In this document: positions 18,542 to 27,800 of the stretch, in pieces | How positions within the stretch are numbered: the first letter of the stretch is position 1 | Layout of the letters: every line of letters starts with the position of its first letter | Assembly (NCBI GenBank): GCA_001275005.1 | Contig: JWZX01002306.1 | Span: 1 to 29,678, forward strand | Direction: 5' to 3' | DNA length: 29,678 bases | Origin: Chrysochromulina tobinii | Lineage: Eukaryota > Haptophyta > Prymnesiales > Chrysochromulinaceae | Position numbers and translations under genes: made by a program | The notes under the pieces: generated by a model | What the model was told of the DNA's origin: nothing | Seen by the model: the letters and a program-made list of their open reading frames with translations, nothing else | The model's database searches: none

Positions 18542-18733
18542 CGTCACGTGGTGAACGACTTTCTTCTTTTGGCAAGTATCGTTCTCAAGTTTTGGGCTGA
18601 CCGATGTACTCCCACCCCTTCCCTACATGGTGAGGTTCAGTGTCAGCCACATGCACGCACTGTTCCGCCCGTGGACGTGTCGACTCTCGAGTGTCCACCT
18701 TCGAGACATCAAAGTCCTCCCTCCGCGCCTCTC
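18542..18733. promoter_or_regulatory. Intergenic gap between alanine aminotransferase and ankyrin-PhyH genes
   Basis: 192 bases between two minus-strand genes. It must hold the 3' end of the aminotransferase transcript and the promoter and leader of the ankyrin-PhyH gene. No motif is identified. Confidence 0.45.
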
Positions 18734-20460
18734 TCATGAATACTTCGCCATGAATCCCTTGTGGAACTCGCCCATGCGCGTGATCACGCCTTCCATATCC
18801 TTCTCGGGCGGCAGGAAAGTCGTCCGGAAGTGCCACGTGCCCTGCTTCTGCCCAAAGCCCGAGCCAGGCACCACCACGATACCGGTAGCCTCGAGGAGCG
18901 CCAGAGCGTAAAAGGTGTCGGGCACCTTGCCAGCCGCCTCCGCGGCCGCGATCGCTTTGGGAGGGAGCGTGATGGAGGGGAAGGCGTACATGGCGCCCTC
19001 GGGCGCGTTGCACGTGACCCCCTCCATTGCATTCAGCCCGTCGACAAGCTTGAGCGCACGCCGACGCATCGAGGTTAAAATGGCCTCCTTCTCAGCGCTG
19101 TACCGTGCGTAGGATGGCTCCCCGAGCGCGGGCGGTTGGACCATCAAGCCGGTCGCGATCTGGCCGAGCGTGTTGGAGCACAGCCCAATGGAGACGAGCT
19201 TGAGCAGCTGCTGGACCACCTGCGCGCGGTTTGGGGCGGAGCCCAGGGTGGCGTGTTGGTGGCGTGTGGGTGGCGTGTGGGTGGCGTGGTGGCGTGTGCG
19301 TGGGTGAGCGTGCGTGGGGGGGGGGCTGTTGGACCGGAGCGCGCCAATGGACAATAGGCGCTGTGGTGGGCGACGAGCGCGTGGCGGGGCGGGCGGGTGA
19401 AGCGCTGTATCGGGCGGGGCGGCAGTACCTCCGGGTCGAAGTTGCAGAGCTCGAAGTAGCCGCCGCGCATGCCGCACTCTCCGAGGAAGCCCTTGGACGT
19501 GCTGTGGAACGAGACGAGCTGCACCTTGGGCGCATCGGCCATCGTGTGCAGCACCTTTTTGAACGAGTGGAAAGGGCGCGACTCGAGCCAGACGTTCTCC
19601 TGGTACACCTCGTCTGCCATGAGGATGAGGCCGTGCTTGCCGCAAAAGCGCAGCACCTCCTTCATGTTCTCGAGCGGCAGCGAGTTGCCCGTTGGGTTGC
19701 CCGGGTTGATCACCACCAGCCCCCGCGTGTGGATGCCATTCGCCTTCGCCGCCGCCAACTTCTCCTCGAGCACGTCGACGGACAATCGCCAGCCCTCCTC
19801 CTCGACGAGCTCGTACCCAAGCAGGTGCGCCTCGGCCAGCGCGAGCGTCGCCGAGTACAACGGGTACTGCGGGATCGGCACGAGCACCCCATCGGTCCGC
19901 CCGCGCAGGATCAGGCTCAGCATTTTCTCGACGCCCTTCGAGGCGCCGTCCGTCAGGAAGATGTTCTCCTTGTAGGCTGGCACGCCCGCGTCGCGCTTCG
20001 TGATGAAGTTGGCAACCTGCTGCCGCACGATGGCAAAGCCCTGGCTCTCGCTGTACGCGCCGAGCCCGTTTGGGATCGCTTGAAGGTACTCCTTGGCGCG
20101 TAATATTGCATCGGGCTCAAAGAGTGCCGCAGCAGCCGGGTTTCTGGCTAACTCGGGGTAGCAGAGCAACGAGAGAACCTGTCGATTGAACGTCAAAGGC
20201 GACTGGCCGACCGCCTGCGGGTTGCCAATGTTGCACTCGAGCAGCTTGCGATACGGCTTCTCGGCGAAATTTGACTCCTGGATTGCAGAGGCACGCTGTA
20301 CGAGCTCGCCGCGCACCGCATATTGCGTTACCAGCACAGCCGGATTGATGTTATCGAGGGTCAGCTTCGACTCCACGACCGCACCCACGCCACCCACCCC
20401 ACTCGACAGGCCGCGACGGAGGAGCGTCGCAATGGCCAGAAGTGTACGTCGCGGCGGCAT
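18734..20460 (-). CDS. Alanine aminotransferase, probably mitochondrial, two exons
   Basis: Interconverts alanine plus 2-oxoglutarate and pyruvate plus glutamate, using PLP. Exon 1 is 20460-19429 and exon 2 is 19219-18734, joined in phase 0, for 505 residues. The junction restores the family reading GGYFELCNFDPE / VVQQLLKLVSIGLC, which parallels the animal enzyme ([20 protein letters not shown]). The N-terminus MPPRRTLLAIATLLRRGLSS is a basic, amphipathic mitochondrial-type presequence. Family blocks: LECNIGNPQAVGQ, FLTDGASKGVEKML, PIPQYPLYSA, VINPGNPTGN, ILMADEVYQENVW, and the PLP lysine K323 in FHSTSKGFLGECGMRGGYFE. Exon 2 has NAPEGAMYAFP and GIVVVPGSGFGQKQGTWHFR, which are characteristic of this subfamily. 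Length is similar to other ALTs with a presequence. It is divergent from the aldose 1-epimerase gene. Confidence 0.93.
19220..19428 (-). other. Intron of the alanine aminotransferase gene
   Basis: 209 bases, donor GTACTG after GAG and acceptor CGCGCGCAG. It contains a plus-strand GTGGCGTGTGGGTG-type minisatellite (about 19248-19305) and a run of G near 19317-19325. Placement is supported by the protein alignment across the junction. Confidence 0.85.
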
Positions 20461-20658
20461 GGTTGCGAGCCGCTGCAGCCAGAATCGATCGCTGCTCCGC
20501 AGCAGCCGCCGCCGACGTCAGAGCGCGTCTCGCCGTCGCGGCAGAGCTCCTGATGGGGACGCGTGGCCGAAATTGGTTCCTTCATTACGATTTCGTCAGG
20601 AGGGGCGGACGCATCAAACCTTTGAAAAAGTTCGAGCCAATTGTGCAATCTTTCGGAA
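20461..20658. promoter_or_regulatory. Shared divergent promoter region, aminotransferase and aldose epimerase
   Basis: 198 bases between divergent start codons (255 if the epimerase starts at 20716). Promoter role is by position only; I recognise no core element. Confidence 0.5.
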
Positions 20659-22161
20659 ATGAATTCCCCAGTCGCCGCTCCTGGGTGTGCGCGTTGTGTG
20701 TTTCACAGCAGCAACATGGGAACCTCTGGCCGCCATGCATCGCACGTGCGCACACGCTGCTGGGCCTATATCGGCGGGATCGGAATCTTGCTCATCTGCT
20801 GGCTGGCCGTGATCGCCGGCAAGGCGGTCGGCAGGGCGTCGCTAGCGCGCAGAGCAGCCCAGAGCCTCGCAGAACAAACGGAGGGATCGAGAAACCTCGT
20901 GCTGCGAAACCGGCGCGGCATTGAGGTGCACTTGCTGCGCACGGGCGCCTCGATCCAGAAGCTTCTGCTCCCTGATCGCAACGGCAAGTTTGCAGACGTC
21001 GTGCTCGGCTTTGATGAGGAAGTCGCCTACTCCGATGGACGTTCGCCATATTTCGGCGCGATCGTGGGGCGCGTGGCCAATCGCATTGCCAACGCATCTT
21101 TTGAGCTGGACAGCGCGACGTACCGGCTCGCCACGAATGAGCGTGGCATGCCGGGTTCGCTGCATGGCGGCAGGCGTGGCTTTGACAAGGTTCGATGGAA
21201 CGCTGCGCGTGTCGCTCCGTGTGCTTCCGAGCGGAGACAAGGTGCCAAGTGCCGCCGCGGCGATGAGATCAGCATGCGGTACCAAAGTGCCGCGGGCGAA
21301 GAGGGCTACCCAGGCACACTCGACGTGGAGGTCACATACACGCTCACGGACGCCGACGAACTCATCCAAACTATCCGAGCCACCACAGACGCACCCACGA
21401 TCATCAACCTTGCGCAGGTGTTGCGCGCTCATTCTGTGCTCCTTGCCATGAGCATGCACATCGCATGCACATGGCGTCGACCCGGTTTCTGAGTGCGCCC
21501 CCGAGTGTGCCTCCGAGTGCTCCGCGTGCGTGCCTCGGCCTCTGCGTGTGCACAGCACTCCTATTTCAACCTGGGCGGCCACGCCTCCGGCGAGGTCCTC
21601 GGTCACGAGCTGACCATGCCTCGCTCGACGCACATGCTGCCCATCGACGCGCACCGCATCCCCACGGGTCAGCTCGCCCCGGTGCGTGGCACGGCCTTCG
21701 ACTTCACGAGCACGGCGGAGCTCGGCGCACGCATTTCGAACGTCGATGGGCCGGGTTGGACGGCCGGATTTGATCACTGCTTCGTGCTGCACGGTCGGGG
21801 GCCAGCGGCGCTCACCAAGCCAGGTACGCAGTGGTGGCCCAGGACGCCTCGCCCGGCGATCACGCTACGCGATCCAGCCTCGGGACGCAGCATGGCCATC
21901 GCCACCAACGCGCCCGGCGTGCAGCTCTACACGTCCAACTTTCTCGACGGATCGCTCGCTGGAAAGGGCGGCGCACGCTACCCAAAGTACGCGGGCGTGT
22001 GCCTCGAGACTCAGAACTTTCCCGACGCCATCCATCATCTTCCGACCGCGGATCGCGGCGGCTTCCCGTCGCCTGTGCTACGACCCGGAGAGACATACCT
22101 GCACACGACGATCTACACGTTCTCGGTGGATCGGCTCAGCGGGGCGGTCACTGATCGCTGA
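20659..22161 (+). CDS. Membrane-anchored aldose 1-epimerase (galactose mutarotase), two exons
   Basis: Interconverts alpha and beta anomers of galactose or glucose. Exon 1 is 20659-21417 and exon 2 is 21556-22161, phase 0, for 454 residues; ATG 20716 is an alternative start (435). The junction gives IINLAQ / HSYFNLGGH, matching the family block NLTNHSYFNL. Catalytic residues: H254 (general acid) and E404 in GVCLETQNFPDA (general base). Other blocks are GRVANRIANASF, SLHGGRRGFDKVRW and GFDHCFVL. Before the domain is a hydrophobic segment, YIGGIGILLICWLAVIAG, acting as signal anchor or uncleaved signal, so the enzyme should sit in the secretory pathway or face outward, unlike the cytosolic animal enzyme. 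Neighbours on the right are two galactosidase-type glycosidases. Confidence 0.92.
21418..21555 (+). other. Intron of the aldose 1-epimerase gene
   Basis: 138 bases, donor GTGTTG after CAG and acceptor GTGCACAG. Reading through it would end the protein at a stop about 25 codons in. Removing it restores the conserved HSYFNL block. It contains small repeats: GAGTGYGCCYCCGAGTG-like units and CATGCACATCGCATGCACAT. Confidence 0.9.
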
Positions 22162-22856
22162 TGGTGCGGGATTATGTCGAGATCAAGCCAACTCGCCCAA
22201 GAGTAAACTAACTCATCCAGCCAATGCGCAATTGGGACTCCGATTCGACCCGTGCCCAATTCGACCAGCTGCGCCAGGTCCCCCCGCTAGATCCCGGCTT
22301 CCTACTAGAGATGCTGGCACGCGTGGGGTGGAAACTGCGAGTAGGTACAGACTACAGTAAAGCCCCATAGAGGCGAGGACCGTGTGGCGGTCCCGCATGT
22401 AAATAATTACGAAATAAACTGTTCCGTTGCCGCGGAGGATCGCGGACGCACCGCAGAGTATAAAAAACTGCGCGCGGCGGTCAGTTCGGAACGGCCGCAC
22501 GCCGTGCGGGCGGCTGTGTCCTGTGACTACCTGTGACGGCCTATGAAAAGCTCCGGCTGTATACCATAGCTTCTTTTCGGGCTCCAGTCCAACAGCAACA
22601 CACCATGCGGATGACACGACTATGACACATCTCTCTCCGCCCCCGCTCTAATTCACGTCTCTCTATGCGAAAGTCTCACCTCACTTCTCACAGTCTGGAC
22701 CTGGACCTGCCGTGCACATGCACGGGAGACGGATCCGGGCGATCGTCGCAGCATGCGCGCCACGCGCCGCACGCCGTGCACGCCGCGCTCTTCGCATGGC
22801 TCTTCGCCTTCCACAGCCTCAATCGATCCGGCTGCCGCTTGTAGTCCACCGCGGCC
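22162..22856. other. Convergent intergenic region, nothing specific seen
   Basis: About 700 bases between the ends of the epimerase and alpha-galactosidase genes. Composition is mixed. The piece CCAACTCGCCCAAGAGTAAACTAACTCATCCAGCCAA has a weak internal repeat (22188-22224). No coding stretch or RNA gene that I can support. Confidence 0.5.
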
Positions 22857-24830
22857 TCACTTCCTGAGCACGACAAAGTAGCTCGAGTGCGCTGCTAGCT
22901 CCGGAACTTGCCACACGCGTTGCTGCTGCGGCTGCTGCGGCTGCTGCGGCTGCGGCTGCCGTTGCGGCTGTTGCGGCTGTTGCGGCTGTTGCTGCGACGG
23001 CGGCTGCTGCTGCTGCAGCGGCGGCTGCGGCTGCTGCGGCTGCTGCGGCTGCTGGGGCTGCTGCTGCGGCGGCGGCTGTTGCGGCTGCTGCTGCGGCGGC
23101 TGCGGCTGCGGCTGCGGCTGCGGCTGCGTCGGCGGGGGCTGCGGCTGTGGCTGCGGCGCCTGCTGCTGCGCCTGCATGCCTGGCGGGTGGTTCCATGTTG
23201 CAGGGTCCCAGGGTAACGGTACCTCAGGCTCCTCTGGATCGAGAGGTTCTGTGGTGCACCCGCCACTCCACACGTCGCACTCGTGTGCGTACGTTTCGGC
23301 GCCGTTGAGGCCGAAGAGGTCAGCCACGTTGACGGCAATGGTGCCGCCGGGGATAGGCTTGTCAGAGAGGTTGATGGCTAGGGCTGCGACCTCATTGCCC
23401 ACAGCATCCATCCGCTTCGCCCACACAGTCCACCGCGGCATCTCCGTCCCCGCATAGGCGCATTCGCAGCGTGCGCCGTGGTAGACGGTTTCCCTGAACG
23501 CCTCGTCGGCGGGACTCGTCACGATGAGGCGCCCTGCGTCACCCGCGTACACCTGGTTCACTCGAATGGCGAGGGTATTCGAGATGATGGGGTACGCGGC
23601 AGCGTAAGCGACCTCATCGGACAAGTCGTGCGCGAGGATGAGAGGCGACGAGACGATGCACCACGCGCCGAAGTGGGCGCGCGACTCGTTCACGTTGAGT
23701 CCGCCAGCGCGCCGTACTCCACCGGAGTCGGCGCCACACGAATCTGGGGGAAGGTTCTGCGAGCACTCCCCTGACCCGATGATCATGAGCATGTCTGGGT
23801 AGCTCCAGCAGCCGGGACGCGACCACGGCAGCCCACCATGCAAAAGGTCGTCCCCACCAGGCAGTCGGCTGTTGGTGAGCAGATTGTTCATTACCGACGC
23901 AAAGTCGGGAGACGCATCCTCCGTCGAGCGGAACATTTCGAACTCGCAGAACCCCTGCCCTTGTTTCACATCGTCCGTGTAGCCATAGTTTCGGCAATCT
24001 TCGAGCCCAATCCGCTTGCCGCCGCCAGCGATCACAGCGGCCTCGTCGAGCGCCACTCTCCACGCCGTGATGTTGGTCATGGGGCCGCAAGAGTCGACCT
24101 TGATGGCATCGAATCCGTAACGGGCCGTTGCGAGAGCATCCTCCTTGTAACGGTCGCGGTCGGCAGCTCCGTTGCATGCGCAATTGTTGTGGTACCAGCC
24201 CATCTTCACACCACGTTCGTGGCCGTATGCCGTCATCGCGCCCAGGTCCGGGAATAGAGTGGTGTTGACCAAGGGGTACCCGGTGCTCTCATCGTGGTAG
24301 CCTCGGTCGTGGCACACTTGCCAGCCATCGTCGACGCCGATCGACGTGTACCCAACATCGCGCAGCGAGTGGCTATTGCCAGGTCGTGTGCGCACGAGGC
24401 CATCCACCTGCGCCTGGATCAGATCCTGCGAGATCTCGAGCTCGAACTTATTCCAGCTTCGCCAACCCATGGGCGGACTCAAAGATCCGGGCGGCAGCCA
24501 TCCAGCCCGGAATTCGACCTTGGCATCGACCTTGGCATCGACCTTGGCGGCATCGACCTTGTGGGGTCCCTTTACGTGCTGGAGCTGTGCGATGCGCTCG
24601 TCCACGTCTTCGGACGGCTGCAGCGCGTTCGCGAGCTCCTGCGCCTCAAAGTCCTGCTGGAGAAAGGCCTCGAAATCCTCGTGCTCGCGCCTCCAGTGCT
24701 TCCTTTTCCACCAGTGCTTCTGCGCGAGACTGCGGATCGGTGTGCCGGATCCAAGCTCGTCGGCAAAAAGCTCGTAAGCGCAGAGCAGCAGAGCTGTCGC
24801 CGCGACGGCGATGGTTCGACCGTGAGACAT
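22857..24830 (-). CDS. Secreted GH27 alpha-galactosidase with a Pro/Gln-rich insertion
   Basis: Removes terminal alpha-linked galactose (a sister activity is alpha-N-acetylgalactosaminidase). The chosen start at 24830 gives 657 residues beginning MSHGRTIAVAATALLLCAYE, a signal peptide; the frame also has an earlier ATG at 24896. After a charged pro-region with KVDAKVDAKV, the barrel begins PPMGWRSWNKF. GH27 blocks follow: YTSIGVDDGWQ, GVKMGWYHN, nucleophile D246 in FDAIKVDSCG, the acid/base region EMFRSTEDASPDF, CWSYPDMLMIIG, FGAWCIVSSPLILAHDLSD and ISNTLAIRVNQ. The C-terminal beta domain shows YAHECDVWSGG, then about 85 residues of Pro/Gln (about 552-637), and only then VPELAAHSSYFVVLRK, which equals the last strand of plant enzymes. 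The low-complexity tract therefore splits the domain. Cysteines and NxS/T sites fit secretion. Confidence 0.93.
   Translation of the reverse strand: MSHGRTIAVAATALLLCAYELFADELGSGTPIRSLAQKHWWKRKHWRREHEDFEAFLQQDFEAQELANALQPSEDVDERIAQLQHVKGPHKVDAAKVDAKVDAKVEFRAGWLPPGSLSPPMGWRSWNKFELEISQDLIQAQVDGLVRTRPGNSHSLRDVGYTSIGVDDGWQVCHDRGYHDESTGYPLVNTTLFPDLGAMTAYGHERGVKMGWYHNNCACNGAADRDRYKEDALATARYGFDAIKVDSCGPMTNITAWRVALDEAAVIAGGGKRIGLEDCRNYGYTDDVKQGQGFCEFEMFRSTEDASPDFASVMNNLLTNSRLPGGDDLLHGGLPWSRPGCWSYPDMLMIIGSGECSQNLPPDSCGADSGGVRRAGGLNVNESRAHFGAWCIVSSPLILAHDLSDEVAYAAAYPIISNTLAIRVNQVYAGDAGRLIVTSPADEAFRETVYHGARCECAYAGTEMPRWTVWAKRMDAVGNEVAALAINLSDKPIPGGTIAVNVADLFGLNGAETYAHECDVWSGGCTTEPLDPEEPEVPLPWDPATWNHPPGMQAQQQAPQPQPQPPPTQPQPQPQPQPPQQQPQQPPPQQQPQQPQQPQQPQPPLQQQQPPSQQQPQQPQQPQRQPQPQQPQQPQQQRVWQVPELAAHSSYFVVLRK
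22918..23175 (-). repeat. Pro/Gln-coding GCTGCGG-type repeat inside the alpha-galactosidase gene
   Basis: About 255 bases of CTGCGG, CTGCTG and CTGTTG units on the plus strand, coding on the minus strand for alternating Pro and Gln (QPQPQPPP, QQPQQPQQPQ). It is in frame and has no stop. Copy number is likely to vary between strains; that is inference from repeat type. Confidence 0.9.
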
Positions 24831-24894
24831 GAAGTCCCTTTTTGGGTGTGAGAGGCAAAAGAGGGAAGAGCCTTTTTTGGCAACACAAAAACCC
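24831..24894. promoter_or_regulatory. 64-base divergent promoter between two glycosidase genes
   Basis: Only 64 bases separate the start codons that give clean signal peptides (minus 24830, plus 24895). Each reading frame has another ATG further out, minus 24896 and plus 24829, so with those starts the two coding regions would overlap by 68 bases. The interval has A/T-rich blocks (CCTTTTTTGG, CACAAAAACC) in a GC-rich setting. Core promoters must either be shared, very compact, or placed inside the opposite gene's 5' end. Confidence 0.55.
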
Positions 24895-27800
24895 ATGCCT
24901 TTGATCGCAGTGGCTCTCGCTCTGCTGGCGTTTGACTCGAATTTGACAACGACTTGGGGATCAAAAGGCGTGCCCGAGGACGCCGCCTATCCCCGGCCTA
25001 TGCTCGTGCGCGGCGATGCCTCCTGGCGCAGCCTGAATGGCTTGTGGCAGATTGACACAACGCCCGCCTCGCTGGCCGACCCACCATTCGGCAAGGAGCT
25101 CGACAGCTCCATTCTAGTTCCTTACCCGATCGAGAGTATGCTCGGCGGAGTCCACCGCATGACCGACAGCGGCTACGCGTGGTATCGCCTTGTTCTGGAC
25201 CTCGGCAGCTTCGGACCAGCCGGATGCTCGGTCTCGGACATCGTCTTGCTTCACTTTGAGGCCTCCGACTACAACACGACCGTGTACCTCAACGGGCAGC
25301 ACCTCGGGGTGCATTCGGGCGGCTACGATCCCTTCTTTTTCGACGCGAGCGCGGCGCTCTTCTCCCGCGGCGTCACTGGCGTACGAGGGCAGCACGAGCT
25401 CATCGTGGGCATCTGCGACACGACCGCCGCCACGCAGGCCACGGGCAAGCAAGCCGCGTACGCTTTCGATGAGCCCGAGGGGATTTTCTACACGTCAACG
25501 TCGGGGCTGTGGGGTACGGTGTGGACCGAGTGCGTGCCCTCCGCCGCGCACATTGCCGACATCCTCACCACGACAGACCCAACCAGCGGCGTGGTTCATC
25601 TGGAGGTTGAGGTGAGCAGTGGCGCAGCGCTGGCGGCAGGTCTGAACACGAGCTTGTGGCTCACAGTGCTACCGCCAGGCCTGACGCTCGAGGTGAGCGT
25701 CACGACCTCGGTGCCGTGCACCCTTGGCACCACAGCGTCGTGCAACAGCGCAGTCATCGTGACCAAGGCGGTGCCTGCGAACGCGGCGGTGGTGTCTGTG
25801 GACATCCAAGTGCCAGAACCACTCAACTTGTGGTCGCCGACGTCCCCTCACCTGTACGGGCTGGCACTGAAGCTCGTGCAGATGCACGATCATCCCCAAG
25901 GGCCCACTGAGATCGATTCAGCAGGCTCGTACTTTGGCCTGCGCGCGATTTCGATGGGTCACTCAACAGACGGGCGCGCGGTGCCGCTGCTCAACGGGGC
26001 TCCCCTCTTCATGATCGGTACGCTCGATCAGGGCTTCTGGCCCGAGAGCCAATACACGGCGCCCACCGACGAGGCGCTGCGATCGGACGTGCAAGCCCAC
26101 AAGACGCTTGGGTTCAACATGATTCGCAAGCACATCAAGATGGAGACGCGTCGCTGGTACTGGCACTGTGACCAGCTCGGCCTGCTCGTGTGGCAAGACG
26201 TGCCCTCGAAGCACGATGCGGCCGGTCTCGGCTCGCCTGTGTACGAGGCATGGCTGGACGAGATGATCCGTGACGTCAAGGCCCGTCGCTCACACCCATC
26301 GATCGTGCTCTGGGTGACGTACAACGAGGGATGGGGCCAGCCAGCGGCCACACCCTTGGCTGGCAACGATCAGGGTGGTGTGACGCTCGGGGCAAGACCG
26401 GAGCCGCCCCACGGATCGCGATATGGAGAGAAGCGTGTGGTCGACACGCCGGACATGCCAGACACGCCGGATGGTGCGGATTCCGTGCGGATGCATGCAG
26501 ATGCGGGTGCAGATGCGAAAGCTCCAAGGATCCGCTGGCCCTCCTTCCTCAGTGACGAAGGCACTTGGTCGACCAAAGTGGTCGATGAGAGCACGGTCGA
26601 GCACACCATCGCCACCCTACGCGCACTCGACCCGACGCGTCTGATCAACGACGCCTCCGGCGGCCGAGGTCTCGACTATTGGGTCGGCGGGATGCATGCA
26701 AACATGACGGATGTGCATCATTACTCACGGCCCGAGTTCGCGAATGACGCGAACATCTCGGGGGCCGACCCGAATCGTGCCCTTGTGCTCGGCGAGTACG
26801 GGGGCATCGACTACGCGCTCAGCGGCCACGAGTGGGCTGTGGGGAAGTGCCAAGGGTACACGACCGTCAAGGGCAAGAGCGAGCTCGGCGAGCTGTATGC
26901 AAACTACAGCCTCGGGCTTCAGAGCATGGTGGCGGATTGGGGTACGTACCCAGCACTCTTTGCCGCCGTGTACACTGAGATCTCCGATGTCGAGACTGAG
27001 TGCAACGGGCTTCTCACGTATGATCGGCACTTGAAGGTCGATGCTGATACGATCTTCCACTCCAACCAGGCGCTCATCAAGTCCGCCACAGAGGATCTTG
27101 CCTCGCACCTACCTGGCGGCCTTGCCCGGTATGAGACGATTCAGGAAGCGACTGCCAAGGCGAGGGATGAGGCCAAGGCGAAGGCCAAGGCGCAGGAGAC
27201 GGAGGCAGCCAAGGCGGCGGAAGCCGAGGCGAAAGCCAAGGCGGCGGAGGAGAAGCATGCAGCCGAGTCCAAGAAGGCTGCGGAGGCTGCGGAGGCGGCG
27301 GAGGCGGCGGAGGCGGCGGAGGCGGCGGAGGCGAAGTATGCGTTCGAGGCGGAGGGGGTGGCGGAGGCGGCGGAAGCCAAGTATGCGTTCGAGGCAAAGA
27401 AAGCTGAGGAGGCGGCAGCCAAGGCGGCAGCCAAGGCAGAGGAAGCCAAGGAGACCGAGGAGGAGGCAGAAACCAAGGCGAAGGAGGCCGAGGAGACCGC
27501 AGCTGCCAAGGCGGCGGAAGCCAAGGAGGCGGCAGAGGCGGCGGCAGCCAAGGCGGCGGAGGCCGAGGAGGCGGCAGAGGTGGCGGCAGCCAAGGCGGCG
27601 GAGGCCGAGGAGGCGGCAGAGGCGGCGGCAGCGAAGAGAAAGGAGGCCGAGGAGGCGGCGGAGGCGGCTCAGGAGACTTATGCGTTCCAGTCCGAGCTTT
27701 CCGATGAGGATGCAGCGGCTGCGAAGAAGGGGGCAGAGGATGAGGCAAAGGCCAAGGCGGCTGCGGAGAAGCTAGCAAAGAAGGCCGAGGAAAAAGCCGA

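Noticed and set aside
23614-24183. Overlapping minus-strand frame in the GH27 gene
   Set aside because: Frame shadow; the GH27 frame has the catalytic motifs and is longer.
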